A stretch of 64,000 nucleotides of DNA from RGIG5612 sp963599255 (GTDB lineage Bacteria; Bacillota; Clostridia; Lachnospirales; Lachnospiraceae). The stretch covers positions 1 through 64,000 of the forward strand of contig CAVBWS010000001.1 of assembly GCA_963599255.1 (NCBI GenBank), given 5' to 3'. The notes under the pieces were generated by a model that saw only the letters and a program-made list of their open reading frames with translations, did not search any database and had not been told where the DNA came from. Positions 44,392-54,221 of the stretch are shown here, in pieces. Each line of letters starts with the position of its first letter. The first letter of the stretch is position 1. A program made the translations under genes and the position numbers.

Positions 44392-45582
44392 TTACTCAAT
44401 GATTGTAGCAACCTTACCTGAACCTACTGTACGTCCACCTTCACGGATAGCGAAACCAAGACCTGGCTCCATAGCGATTGGGTGAATAAGTTCAACTGTG
44501 ATTTCTACGTTATCACCAGGCATACACATTTCTGTTCCTTCTGGAAGGTTGCAAACGCCTGTTACGTCAGTTGTTCTGAAATAGAACTGTGGTCTGTAGT
44601 TGTTGAAGAAAGGAGTATGACGTCCACCTTCTTCTTTTGTAAGTACGTAAACCTGACCTGTGAACTTTGTATGGCATGTTACTGTACCTGGCTTACAAAC
44701 AACCTGTCCTCTTTCGATGTCTTTTCTGTCAACACCACGAAGAAGAAGACCAACGTTATCACCAGCCTGACCTTCATCAAGAAGCTTTCTGAACATTTCA
44801 ATACCTGTACAAACAGTGCTCATCTTCTCTTCCTTGATACCAACGATTTCTACTGGATCCTGCATATGGATAACACCACGCTCGATACGTCCTGTAGCAA
44901 CAGTACCACGACCTGTGATTGTGAATACGTCTTCTACTGGCATAAGGAATGGCTTCTCTGTATCACGAACTGGGTCTGGAATAAAGTCATCAACAGCCTG
45001 CATAAGCTCGATAACCTTCTCCTGCCATACTGGATCGCCTTCAAGAGCCTTAAGAGCTGAACCACGGATGATAGGTGTATCATCTCCTGGGAAGCCATAC
45101 TCATCAAGAAGTTCTCTAACGTCCATTTCAACGAGTTCAAGAAGTTCCTCGTCATCAACCATATCACACTTGTTCAGGAATACTACGATGTAAGGTACAC
45201 CTACCTGACGTGAAAGAAGAACGTGCTCCTTTGTCTGAGCCATAACACCATCAGTAGCTGCAACAACAAGGATTGTACCATCCATCTGAGCAGCACCAGT
45301 GATCATGTTCTTAACGTAGTCAGCATGTCCCGGGCAGTCAACGTGTGCATAGTGACGATTTGGTGTCTCGTATTCAACGTGTGCTGTTGAGATCGTTATA
45401 CCACGTGCTCTCTCTTCTGGAGCCTTATCAATGTTAGCGAAATCAACGAATTCTCCCAGACCATATTTGTCATGAAGAGTCTTTGTGATAGCAGCTGTTA
45501 AAGTTGTTTTACCATGGTCAACGTGGCCAATGGTACCAATATTACAATGTGCTTTTCCTCTTTCGAATTTAGCTTTTGCCAT
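44392..45582 (-). CDS. tuf: Translation elongation factor Tu
   Basis: Delivers aminoacyl-tRNA to the ribosome as a GTP complex. The N-terminus AKAKFERGKAHCNIGTIG leads into the P-loop GHVDHGKTTLT; DCPGHADYVKNM and NKCDMVDD are G3/G4, and the C-terminus ends GRTVGSGKVATIIE. 396 residues from the ATG at 45582 with AGGAGG upstream; the upstream nine-residue extension is not real. Last gene of the str operon; strong codon bias is visible and an intrinsic terminator follows. Confidence 0.99.
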   Translation of the reverse strand: MAKAKFERGKAHCNIGTIGHVDHGKTTLTAAITKTLHDKYGLGEFVDFANIDKAPEERARGITISTAHVEYETPNRHYAHVDCPGHADYVKNMITGAAQMDGTILVVAATDGVMAQTKEHVLLSRQVGVPYIVVFLNKCDMVDDEELLELVEMDVRELLDEYGFPGDDTPIIRGSALKALEGDPVWQEKVIELMQAVDDFIPDPVRDTEKPFLMPVEDVFTITGRGTVATGRIERGVIHMQDPVEIVGIKEEKMSTVCTGIEMFRKLLDEGQAGDNVGLLLRGVDRKDIERGQVVCKPGTVTCHTKFTGQVYVLTKEEGGRHTPFFNNYRPQFYFRTTDVTGVCNLPEGTEMCMPGDNVEITVELIHPIAMEPGLGFAIREGGRTVGSGKVATIIE

Positions 45583-45720
45583 TTTGTAAAATCCTCCTTG
45601 AAAATTCATACCCTATACGGGCCAATTACCTGAACCCGTAACGGGTCAATTCTTAATAAAGGCTATTGCAGATTATATTAAATATCTGCCTTATTTTCAA
45701 GCATTATTCAGCCTTTAGTA

Positions 45721-47835
45721 TTATTTTTTAGTGTTTATGATCTTGTCCTGAACTGACTTAGGTACCTTCTCATATTTCTCGAAGAACATTGAGTAGTTAC
45801 CACGTCCCTGAGTCTTAGAACGAAGATCTGTTGCATATCCGAACATCTCTGACAGTGGAACAAATCCCTTGATCATTCTTGCTCCGCCGATATCTTCCAT
45901 ACCTTCGATACGTCCACGACGGCTGTTGATGTCGCCGATAACGTCGCCCATGTATTCCTCAGGTGTATTAACCTCAACCTTCATGATAGGCTCAAGCAGA
46001 ACCGGATCGCCCTTGCTCATAGCATCCTTGAATGCCAATGAACCGGCAATATGGAATGCCATTTCAGATGAGTCGACTTCATGATAAGAACCGTCCCAAA
46101 CAGTAGCCTTAACACCGAGTACAGGGAATCCTGCAAGAACACCGGCCTTAGCAGCTTCTTCAATACCCTCGCCAATAGCCGGAATGTATTCCTTAGGAAT
46201 AGCACCGCCTGTAACTTCATTAACGAACTCGAAGGTTGTCTCTCCGTTAGGATCCATTGGCTCGAATTTAACTTTACAATGTCCGTACTGTCCTTTACCA
46301 CCTGACTGCTTAGCATATTTGCTGTCAACATCAACTGCCTTAGTAAATGTCTCCTTGTATGCAACCTGTGGAGCACCAACATTTGCTTCTACTTTGAATT
46401 CACGAAGAAGTCTGTCTACGATGATCTCAAGGTGAAGCTCACCCATGCCGGCGATGATGGTCTGGCCTGTGTCTGTATTAGTATATGCTCTGAATGTAGG
46501 ATCTTCTTCAGCAAGTTTCTGAAGTGCCTCACCCATCTTGCCCTGACCTGCTTTGGTCTTAGGCTCAATAGCAACCTCGATAACCGGCTCAGGGAATTCC
46601 ATAGATTCAAGAATTACAGGATGCTGCTCATCGCAGATCGTATCACCTGTTGTAGTAGACTTAAATCCGACTACTGCAGCGATATCGCCTGAATATACCT
46701 TGTCGATCTCCTGACGCTTGTTAGCATGCATCTGAACAATACGTCCGGCACGTTCCTTCTTGCCCTTTGTTGCATTAAGCACATATGAGCCAGAATTCAT
46801 TGTACCTGAGTAAACTCTGATATAAGCAAGACGTCCAACGAATGGGTCTGTCATGATCTTGAATGCAAGAGCTGCAAACGGTTCATCATCAGATGACGGA
46901 CGTGTTGTCGGATTGCCTTCTAAGTCAACACCTTCGATATCCGGGATATCAAGCGGTGATGGCATAAATTCAATAATTGCATCCAGAAGTTTCTGAACAC
47001 CTTTATTTCTGTAAGCAGTACCGCAGCATACAGGAACTGCCTTACCCTCGCATGTGCCCTTTCTGAGAGCTGCCTTGAGCTGTTCTGTTGTGATTTCTTC
47101 ACCTTCAAGGTATGCCATTGTAAGATCATCATCTAATTCGCAGATCTTCTCGATCATGTCATCGTGATAGATCTCTGACTGATCCTTCATATCCTCCGGA
47201 ATCGGAACGATTGAGATATCTTCACCCTTATCATCATTATAGATATAAGCCTGCATCTCAAAAAGGTCTACGATTCCGACGAATGAATCTTCAGCTCCGA
47301 TAGGAAGCTGAATAGGAATAGCATTCTTGCCCAAACGGCTCTTAATCATGCTTACTGCGTTGTAGAAATTTGCGCCCATGATATCCATCTTATTGATGAA
47401 TGCCATACGAGGTACATTGTACTTGTCAGCCTGTCTCCAAACGTTTTCAGACTGAGGCTCAACGCCGCCCTTAGCACAGAATACACCTACAGCGCCATCA
47501 AGTACACGCAGTGAACGCTCAACTTCTACTGTGAAGTCAACGTGTCCCGGTGTATCAATGATATTGATACGGTGTTCCAATGCTCCGGGCATCTTCTTGT
47601 TTTCCTTCTGCAAGGTCCAATGGCATGTTGTAGCTGCGGAAGTGATCGTGATACCTCTCTCCTGCTCCTGTTCCATCCAGTCCATGGTAGCAGTTCCTTC
47701 ATGTGTATCACCAATCTTGTAATTTACACCGGTATAATAAAGGATACGTTCAGTAAGTGTGGTCTTGCCGGCATCGATATGAGCCATGATACCAATATTC
47801 CTGGTGCGTTCCAGTGGATATTCTCTTCCTGCCAT
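45721..47835 (-). CDS. fusA: Translation elongation factor G
   Basis: GTPase that drives ribosomal translocation. The P-loop AHIDAGKTTLTERILYYTG, DTPGHVDFTVEVERSLRVLDG and NKMDIMGANF are canonical; domains II-V follow, with the domain IV signature GGKGQYGHCKV. Length 704 is slightly above average owing to a typical clostridial insertion. It sits 12 bases after rpsG and 138 bases before tuf, whose gap contains a small GC-rich hairpin. Confidence 0.99.
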   Translation of the reverse strand: MAGREYPLERTRNIGIMAHIDAGKTTLTERILYYTGVNYKIGDTHEGTATMDWMEQEQERGITITSAATTCHWTLQKENKKMPGALEHRINIIDTPGHVDFTVEVERSLRVLDGAVGVFCAKGGVEPQSENVWRQADKYNVPRMAFINKMDIMGANFYNAVSMIKSRLGKNAIPIQLPIGAEDSFVGIVDLFEMQAYIYNDDKGEDISIVPIPEDMKDQSEIYHDDMIEKICELDDDLTMAYLEGEEITTEQLKAALRKGTCEGKAVPVCCGTAYRNKGVQKLLDAIIEFMPSPLDIPDIEGVDLEGNPTTRPSSDDEPFAALAFKIMTDPFVGRLAYIRVYSGTMNSGSYVLNATKGKKERAGRIVQMHANKRQEIDKVYSGDIAAVVGFKSTTTGDTICDEQHPVILESMEFPEPVIEVAIEPKTKAGQGKMGEALQKLAEEDPTFRAYTNTDTGQTIIAGMGELHLEIIVDRLLREFKVEANVGAPQVAYKETFTKAVDVDSKYAKQSGGKGQYGHCKVKFEPMDPNGETTFEFVNEVTGGAIPKEYIPAIGEGIEEAAKAGVLAGFPVLGVKATVWDGSYHEVDSSEMAFHIAGSLAFKDAMSKGDPVLLEPIMKVEVNTPEEYMGDVIGDINSRRGRIEGMEDIGGARMIKGFVPLSEMFGYATDLRSKTQGRGNYSMFFEKYEKVPKSVQDKIINTKK

Positions 47836-47847
47836 TTTTCCTCCTAA

Positions 47848-48318
47848 TTAAAACCTATAATGAGCAAATGCCTTATTAGCCTCTGCCATTCTATGCATGT
47901 CTTCTTTTCTCTTAACTGATGAGCCTGTTTCATTAGCTGCATCCATAATCTCGTTAGCAAGTCTTTCTTCCATGGTCTTCTCAGATCTGGCACGTGAGAA
48001 AGTAGTAAGCCAACGAAGGCCGAGAGCCTGACGTCTCTCAGGTCTTACTTCCATAGGTACCTGATATGTAGCACCACCGATTCTTCTTGCCTTAACTTCT
48101 AACTGAGGCATAACATTATTAAGCGCCTGTTCGAATGTTTCGAGAGCCGGCTTACCGGTCTTCTCTTCAACTCTTGCAAACGCACCATAAACGATTTTCT
48201 GTGCTACGCCCTTCTTACCATCAAGCATAACCTGATTGATAAGCTTTGTTACAACTTTGCTGCCGTACAGCGGATCCGCCAATACGTCTCTTTTTGGGGT
48301 ATGTCCTTTACGTGGCAC
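47848..48318 (-). CDS. rpsG: 30S ribosomal protein S7
   Basis: 156-residue primary assembly protein of the 30S head; in many bacteria it autoregulates the str operon. Motifs: MPRKGHTPKRDVLADPLYGS, IGGATYQVPMEVRPERR and ARSEKTMEERLANEIMDAA. It lies 201 bases after rpsL; that gap, on the minus strand, has two hairpins (GCAGG/CCTGC and GGGAC/GTCCC) that could be an S7 target or processing site. Confidence 0.99.
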   Translation of the reverse strand: MPRKGHTPKRDVLADPLYGSKVVTKLINQVMLDGKKGVAQKIVYGAFARVEEKTGKPALETFEQALNNVMPQLEVKARRIGGATYQVPMEVRPERRQALGLRWLTTFSRARSEKTMEERLANEIMDAANETGSSVKRKEDMHRMAEANKAFAHYRF

Positions 48319-48519
48319 GTTTCTTCCCTCCTTAACTAAAAAATTAATTCATAGGTACTCACTTTTTGTGTCGGTGCCGGACATAAAATAGATTCTAAAC
48401 AGATGTGGGCGGGACCATGAATTAAGCCCCGTCCCCTCCGCAGGCACTTTAGAACACCTGCAGATTTATTTATTGGAATAATATGTTCCAGCAACCATCT
48501 TCAATTGTAAGTTTTGGTG

Positions 48520-48942
48520 TTATTTCTTCTTAGCCTTAGGCTTCTTAGCGCCATATTTGCTGCGAGCCTGCATACGATTAGCAACACCGGCGGTATCTAA
48601 TGTACCTCTGATTACGTGGTATCTTGTACCTGGAAGGTCTTTTACTCTTCCGCCACGAACCAGAACAACGCTATGCTCCTGAAGGTTGTGTCCTTCACCC
48701 GGAATGTAGCTTGTTACTTCAATACCATTTGACAGACGAACTCTGGCAATCTTTCTAAGAGCTGAATTAGGCTTCTTAGGTGTAGCTGTCTTAACTGCTG
48801 TACAAACGCCACGCTTCTGTGGTGAAGGTGTATCATTTGTCTTCTTGCGAAGAGAGTTGAAACTCTTCTGAAGAGCAGGAGCTGTAGACTTCTTAACTGC
48901 TGTCTGTCTGCCTTTTCTAACTAACTGGTTAAATGTTGGCAT
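48520..48942 (-). CDS. rpsL: 30S ribosomal protein S12
   Basis: 140-residue decoding-centre protein. The N-terminus MPTFNQLVRKGRQ, the KPNSALRKIARVRLSNGIEV block and the GHNLQEHSVVLVRGGRVKDLPG loop, where streptomycin-resistance changes occur, are visible with wild-type Lys in KPNS. Start at 48942 with AAGGAG upstream; ten upstream residues in the open frame are not part of the protein. First gene of the str operon behind a very strong promoter. Confidence 0.99.
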   Translation of the reverse strand: MPTFNQLVRKGRQTAVKKSTAPALQKSFNSLRKKTNDTPSPQKRGVCTAVKTATPKKPNSALRKIARVRLSNGIEVTSYIPGEGHNLQEHSVVLVRGGRVKDLPGTRYHVIRGTLDTAGVANRMQARSKYGAKKPKAKKK

Positions 48943-48987
48943 ATTATTCTCCTTTCCTTGATAATTATGCAAATGTCACGCTTAATC

Positions 48988-49057
48988 GGGCACAAAAAAC
49001 CGGCACCCAAAAATCGCGTGCCCCAGCATTATACTGCAGCACTACTTACCGTGTCAA
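48988..49057 (-). promoter_or_regulatory. str operon promoter and leader hairpins
   Basis: TTGACA (49052-49057) and TATAAT (49028-49033) with an 18-base spacer on the minus strand. In the leader GGGGCAC (49018-49024) can pair either with GTGCC (49002-49006), followed by GG and six T at 48994-48999, or with GTGCCC (48988-48993). The two pairings are mutually exclusive, suggesting an attenuator, but the stems are only 5-6 bases. Confidence 0.75.
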
Positions 49058-49119
49058 CCGGAAAATTCCGGAGATCTACGGCAAAAAATCAAGTAAATTC
49101 TCCCTGAATTTTGTTTTTA

Positions 49120-49147
49120 TTGACACTTTGTTCGTTTAGAGTATTAT
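49120..49147 (+). promoter_or_regulatory. proC promoter
   Basis: TTGACA (49120-49125), 16 bases, TATTAT (49142-49147), giving a leader of about 115 bases before proC. It is back to back with the str promoter. Confidence 0.7.
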
Positions 49148-49268
49148 TTCTTTAAATGCGCGGTAACTGTATACTGAAATTTTTAGTACGCAGCAACTAG
49201 CTTTTAATTATTGTTATGTCTGTTAAAGCAGTCATTATTTATGAAAGAGAAAGTTCAGAGGTTTTCTT

Positions 49269-50084
49269 ATGTATAAATTAGGATTTATAGGTGCAGGTAA
49301 CATGGGTTCTGCCCTGGTGATGGCAGCAGCCAGAGAGATCGGCGGCTGTGAGATTCTTATATATGACCACAATCAAGATAAAATGGATCAGCTCGTACAG
49401 GCTGTGGGATGTGCTGTCGCTGCAGATGAAGCGCAGATCGCACAGGAAGCCGAGTATGTGGTACTGGCTGTTAAGCCGAATGTGATTAGAAATGCAGCAT
49501 CTTCTATCGCTCCCGTTCTGGCAGAGCATAAGGCGAATGGCATCAAACACGTTGTCGTTACCATCGCCGCGGGGGTCACGATTGACACTATCAGCCAATG
49601 TATTGCAAATGCTTATCCTGTCGTAAGACTCATGCCAAACACTCCTGTTGCCATCGGCAAAGGCACTATCCTGTACACATATGATGATGGCATTTCAGAG
49701 GATATTCTTCAGGAATTTCTTCAGATCATGTCTCATGCAGGAAGTTTTGAATATATCGCCGAGGCTAAATTCGACATCACCTCAAGCATCAGCGGCTGTG
49801 CCCCTGCCTATGTATATATGTTTATTGAAGCGCTGGCAGACGGTGCCGTTGAAGTAGGGGTTCCTCGTAATCTCGCCATCAAGCTGGCTGCACAGACAGT
49901 CATGGGATCTGCTGCAATGGTTCTTGAATCAGGCAAGCATCCTGAACAGTTAAAGGACGATGTATGCTCCCCTGGCGGTTCTACGATCGCAGGTGTATCT
50001 GCCCTCGAGGCTAACGGCTTTAGATTCGCAGCTGCCCAGTCGATCGTTAAATCCACTGAGAAGAACTGCAAACTGGGCAAGTAG
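49269..50084 (+). CDS. proC: Pyrroline-5-carboxylate reductase
   Basis: Last enzyme of proline synthesis; reduces P5C with NAD(P)H. The N-terminal Rossmann motif GFIGAGNMGSALV and the C-terminal signature (VCSPGGSTIAGVSALE) are clear. Length 271 fits. A start with AGAGG upstream. It ends 2 bases before the S4-domain gene and forms an operon with it. Confidence 0.97.
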   Translation: MYKLGFIGAGNMGSALVMAAAREIGGCEILIYDHNQDKMDQLVQAVGCAVAADEAQIAQEAEYVVLAVKPNVIRNAASSIAPVLAEHKANGIKHVVVTIAAGVTIDTISQCIANAYPVVRLMPNTPVAIGKGTILYTYDDGISEDILQEFLQIMSHAGSFEYIAEAKFDITSSISGCAPAYVYMFIEALADGAVEVGVPRNLAIKLAAQTVMGSAAMVLESGKHPEQLKDDVCSPGGSTIAGVSALEANGFRFAAAQSIVKSTEKNCKLGK

Positions 50085-50086
50085 TT

Positions 50087-50842
50087 ATGAACAGCACCGA
50101 TATACTCCTAAATCACCTGCGGGACCTGGCAGGAAGATCCTACAGTAATAATATGTATACATTTTCTAACTTTCTCTCAGAGTCTGAAATCGCGGAATTT
50201 ATGAGCATCGAGAAGGAATTATGTTATGCCGGGATTACGATATCCGGCGGTGTTGAAACGGCTGAGCGATGTGTTGTAAGATTTGGAAGGGAATCTGACC
50301 TTGGCTACAATCAGTCCTTCCCGATTTCATGCCTTATTGTTCAGCCGTTAATGAAAAAATTCGGTGAAGACTTAAGCCACAGGGATTACCTCGGCGCTCT
50401 CATGAGTCTTGGAATTGAGCGGGAGCTTCTCGGGGACATCATGATTTCAGATAAGACAGCATACATATTCTGTCTTGAGCATATCGCAGATTATATCAAG
50501 GAAAAATTAGTTCAGATAAGACATACATCCGTTAAGGTTGAAATTGCAGATTCTCTTCCGGAGGCTGTCGCCCCGCACATTGACAGGCGTCAGCTGATAA
50601 TTTCTTCCGAACGTCTCGATGCAGTTATTTCGAAACTGTATAATCTGTCACGCAGCCAGGCCCAGGACTTATTCAAATCCAAGAAGGTCCTCGTAAACGG
50701 GCTTCAATGTGAGAATACCAGCTATTCTCCTAAGCCTGACTCACGGATCTCAGTTCGGGGATTCGGCAAATTTATATATGCAGGGATGGACGGCATGACC
50801 AGTAAGGGCAGATACAAGGTTAATGTTGACGTCTATATCTGA
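50087..50842 (+). CDS. YlmH-like S4-domain RNA-binding protein
   Basis: A 251-residue protein with an N-terminal YlmH-type domain and a C-terminal S4 RNA-binding domain (LDAVISKLYNLSRSQAQDLF, then VLVNG and VRGFGKFIY). In Bacillus ylmH sits by division genes, and homologues act in rescue of stalled large subunits. Here it follows proC instead. No terminator is seen in the 62 bases before the convergent comF gene. Confidence 0.88.
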   Translation: MNSTDILLNHLRDLAGRSYSNNMYTFSNFLSESEIAEFMSIEKELCYAGITISGGVETAERCVVRFGRESDLGYNQSFPISCLIVQPLMKKFGEDLSHRDYLGALMSLGIERELLGDIMISDKTAYIFCLEHIADYIKEKLVQIRHTSVKVEIADSLPEAVAPHIDRRQLIISSERLDAVISKLYNLSRSQAQDLFKSKKVLVNGLQCENTSYSPKPDSRISVRGFGKFIYAGMDGMTSKGRYKVNVDVYI

Positions 50843-50904
50843 TGACTGCTCTTCCCACCTCATAATGCTAAAATCATGAAATGCTCGGCTTGATAGACTT
50901 GCCA

Positions 50905-51687
50905 TTATCCAATACTAAACGTCAGAAAATATACTTTCTCTATTCCTGCATTTTTCAGCGTTCTGGCGCACTCTGACAGTGTCGCTCCCGATGTATAAAT
51001 GTCATCTATGAGTAATACGTTTTTATATTCACAGTATTCCAACACTTTTTCATTCACCTCGAATGCATCCCTCAGATTATCCTGTCGTTGTTCATTTCCC
51101 AGCTTCTTCTGGGCTATGGTCTGTTTGTTTCTCTTAAGAAGCCGTGCGTCCAACCTGTATTCATGTTCTTCGGCTTTCATAAAATTCACAAGCCTACTGG
51201 CCAGAACCTCAGCCTGATTATAGCCTCTTTCAAGTTCACGCTTTCTGTGGACAGGAACCGATACTATCACATCAGGATTCCAATAGTCGATAACATCCGA
51301 GAGCCTTCTGGCAGCTTCATATGCCAACACATCAGCATTATCCCGTTTATTTGAATATTTAAGACCGTATACGATCTTTTTAGATACATCATCATGAATC
51401 AGAAGCGAGATTCCCTGGTCAAAGTGCCTTATCTTTGACGCACAATCAGCACAATACTCTGCTGTATTATCCTCAAGAGGGCGTGAACATTTCATACAGC
51501 GCGTGCCGGATATGATATTTAATTTTTTATAGCAGGTTGGACAGATATACGGATTACAATCACCTGTATTACAATGAATGATAGTTTTCTCGGCGTTAAT
51601 GATCCTGCCGCATACCGGGCATTTTCTGGGATACAGCAGCTGAAGTATACTGTTTTTGTAACATGTCAGTTTCTTAGATTCTAACAT
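50905..51687 (-). CDS. comF: ComF family amidophosphoribosyltransferase-like protein
   Basis: A 260-residue protein with an N-terminal zinc-finger region (CPVCGRII, CPTCYKK, CMKC, CADC) and a phosphoribosyltransferase domain with VLLIDDIYTSGATLSECA. ComF helps load single-stranded DNA during natural transformation in several bacteria. It follows recD2 by 11 bases, as last gene of the mreB-recD2-comF run; co-transcription with recD2, another recombination protein, fits a DNA-handling role. Confidence 0.93.
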   Translation of the reverse strand: MLESKKLTCYKNSILQLLYPRKCPVCGRIINAEKTIIHCNTGDCNPYICPTCYKKLNIISGTRCMKCSRPLEDNTAEYCADCASKIRHFDQGISLLIHDDVSKKIVYGLKYSNKRDNADVLAYEAARRLSDVIDYWNPDVIVSVPVHRKRELERGYNQAEVLASRLVNFMKAEEHEYRLDARLLKRNKQTIAQKKLGNEQRQDNLRDAFEVNEKVLEYCEYKNVLLIDDIYTSGATLSECARTLKNAGIEKVYFLTFSIG

Positions 51688-51698
51688 AACTGTCTTTT

Positions 51699-54167
51699 TT
51701 ACAGGACTATTTCCCTAACTCTATCCTTCAACCCCGTATACCGTTCCTGCTCCCTGGTATTTTCTATCATCCGTTCTACCACGGTTTCATTTCCCACTAT
51801 AACAACGCATTTTTTAGCACGGGTTACAGCTGTATATAGAATGTTTCTGTTCATCAGGATCTGTGGCCCCGTAAGAAGCGGCAGGATCACCGCCGGATAT
51901 TCACTTCCCTGAGATTTATGAACCGTCGCAGCATAGGATAATGTAAGCTCCTCCAACTGCTCGTATCCGTAGATAACATATTTGCCGTCGTCGAATATTA
52001 CCTCTAACATCTGACGATGCTCGTTTATCTGATTAATAATACCGATATCACCGTTAAATACGCCTGTTCCCTTATCGTATGCAAATCCCGTGGCAGTCCT
52101 CATCTCCCATTCCAGGTCATAATTGTTCTTAATATGCATGACCTTATCGCCTTCACGGAAAATCATGGTGCCCACAGCCAGTTCTTTCTTGTCAGGTGAA
52201 GCCGGATTAAGGCTGGTCTGTAAGAATCTGTTAAGCGCAATAACTCCCAGATTGCCATTCTTCATAGGAGCCAGAACCTGTATTTCCCTTATATCGGTAT
52301 TGACATATTTAGGAAGTTTATCCCGAACAAGAGTCAGCACGGCACTTGCAACCGCCTGAGGCGTCTCTCTTCTAAGGAATATAAAATCCTTGCTGTTACT
52401 TTTTAATGTTATCGGCTCACCGTTATTTATTTTATGAGCATTAACAACGATCTCGCTTTCCTCGGCCTGTCTGAAGATCTTAACCAGCTTAACCGTGTTA
52501 AACCTTCCGCTGTCTATCAGATCCTTCAATACATTTCCCGCCCCTACGCTGGGCAGCTGATCCACATCGCCTACCAGGATAAGCCTTGTTCCCGGAGCAA
52601 TGGCTCTAAGGAGAGCATTCATCAGGAATATATCAACCATTGACATCTCATCCACGATTATCACATCGGCTTCCAGCGGACAATCTTCATTTCTGTTAAA
52701 TCTGGCGCCTGCTGACGTATCGTCGAGCTTGGTTGACAGTTCCAGCATACGGTGAATTGTCTTGGCCTCGTACCCTGTAGCCTCTGTCATCCGCTTGGCT
52801 GCGCGCCCCGTAGGTGCAGCCAGAAGGATCTCTCTTTTGTCGTCCTCGAAATATTTTATAAGGGCATTGATGGTAGTCGTCTTCCCTGTTCCCGGTCCTC
52901 CGGTGATGATCAATATTCCTGAATTAACCGCGGCTCTGACAGCCTGTCTCTGAAGTTCATCCAGTTTAATTCCTGTACTGTCCTCCACTTCTTTTACGCG
53001 AGTTTCAAACCTGCTGTCATCTGTATCAGTCTTAAGATTTAGATCCACCATCATTCTGGCAATGCCTAATTCTGTGTAATAGTTCTGAGAATAATATACC
53101 TGGCGCGACTCATCCTGACCGCCTTCTGCCTGCTCGCATACAGGCATCCGCACCTGCAGATCATTGCCATAGAATTCAAGATTGACACCATCCTGAGCAG
53201 CTGACGGTGCAGCTGAATCAACTGTTAAATTACCCGCTAAACCGCCTGCAGCATTAGCCACTGAATTGCTCACAGAATTACCTGCAGATTCACCCTCTGC
53301 ATTTTCCAATGTTTGAGTAATACTCTTCTTCTGCATCTTTACAGACTTAATTATTACCCTGCTGTCGATTGCAAGATCCATCAGGCATCGTTCTAGATCT
53401 GGATCCTCTATCTCGCATACCCCGTCCATTGTTGCAGGCTGCAGTGTCATAAGAACCTTATTTTTCAACATATCAGCCGGCAGATATGTATGGCCATTAT
53501 CAAGGGCATGCTGTAATTCATATATCATACATGCCTTAATTCTAAAATCACTGCCGGGGTCAATCCCTGCTTTAAATGCGATCTCATCAGCCTTCTTAAA
53601 GCCCATGCCATTTACTTCATCAGCCAGCTGATACGGATTATCCCTGATGATCGTATAAATATCCTGTCCATATTGTCCATAGAGCTTAACTGCCAGAGCA
53701 TTGGATATGCCATAATCTCCCAGAAAGATCATGGCATTTCGCATATCCTTCTTTTCCTCCTGAGACGAAGCTATCTCTAAAGCCTTCTTCCTGGTTATTC
53801 CTTTTATCTCTGCCAGCCGTTCCGGCTCCTCATCCAGGATTCTCAGGGTATCTGCTCCGAACTTGGCGACAATCCTCTTGGCTGTAACTGCACCAATCCC
53901 CTTGATGGCTCCGCTTCCCAGGTATCTCTCAATTGCATCTATGTCCTCCGGAATTACGCTTCTGGCAGATTGAGCCTTGAACTGTTCGCCATATTTAGGA
54001 TGATATGCAAATTCGCCGGAAAATTCCATGAATTCCCCGGCGTTTATCTCCTGAAAACATCCGACGCACACATATATATCATCGTTGTTCTCTACACTCA
54101 AAACTGTATAACCATTTTCACGATTTCTGAATATTACTTTCTCTACACAGCCCTTTAATGTGTCCAA
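51699..54167 (-). CDS. recD2: RecD2-type SF1B DNA helicase
   Basis: An 822-residue 5'-3' helicase. The N-terminal OB and helix-hairpin-helix region has YLGSGAIKGIGAVTAKRI; the ATPase core has Walker A GGPGTGKTTTINAL (about 425), DEMSMVDIF (motif II), and TVHKSQGSEYPAVI (motif V). Between about residues 285 and 330 is a low-complexity Ala/Ser/Gly/Asn insert (AEGESAGNSVSNSVANAAGG) that is not typical, explaining the extra length over the usual 730-750. It lies 54 bases after mreB across a 7-base hairpin at the mreB stop (54199-54222). Confidence 0.95.
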   Translation of the reverse strand: MDTLKGCVEKVIFRNRENGYTVLSVENNDDIYVCVGCFQEINAGEFMEFSGEFAYHPKYGEQFKAQSARSVIPEDIDAIERYLGSGAIKGIGAVTAKRIVAKFGADTLRILDEEPERLAEIKGITRKKALEIASSQEEKKDMRNAMIFLGDYGISNALAVKLYGQYGQDIYTIIRDNPYQLADEVNGMGFKKADEIAFKAGIDPGSDFRIKACMIYELQHALDNGHTYLPADMLKNKVLMTLQPATMDGVCEIEDPDLERCLMDLAIDSRVIIKSVKMQKKSITQTLENAEGESAGNSVSNSVANAAGGLAGNLTVDSAAPSAAQDGVNLEFYGNDLQVRMPVCEQAEGGQDESRQVYYSQNYYTELGIARMMVDLNLKTDTDDSRFETRVKEVEDSTGIKLDELQRQAVRAAVNSGILIITGGPGTGKTTTINALIKYFEDDKREILLAAPTGRAAKRMTEATGYEAKTIHRMLELSTKLDDTSAGARFNRNEDCPLEADVIIVDEMSMVDIFLMNALLRAIAPGTRLILVGDVDQLPSVGAGNVLKDLIDSGRFNTVKLVKIFRQAEESEIVVNAHKINNGEPITLKSNSKDFIFLRRETPQAVASAVLTLVRDKLPKYVNTDIREIQVLAPMKNGNLGVIALNRFLQTSLNPASPDKKELAVGTMIFREGDKVMHIKNNYDLEWEMRTATGFAYDKGTGVFNGDIGIINQINEHRQMLEVIFDDGKYVIYGYEQLEELTLSYAATVHKSQGSEYPAVILPLLTGPQILMNRNILYTAVTRAKKCVVIVGNETVVERMIENTREQERYTGLKDRVREIVL

Positions 54168-54221
54168 TGTAAGTCCCTTTATATCCTTGAAAGTCTCCGG
54201 GTTTTGCCAACTATGAAAACC

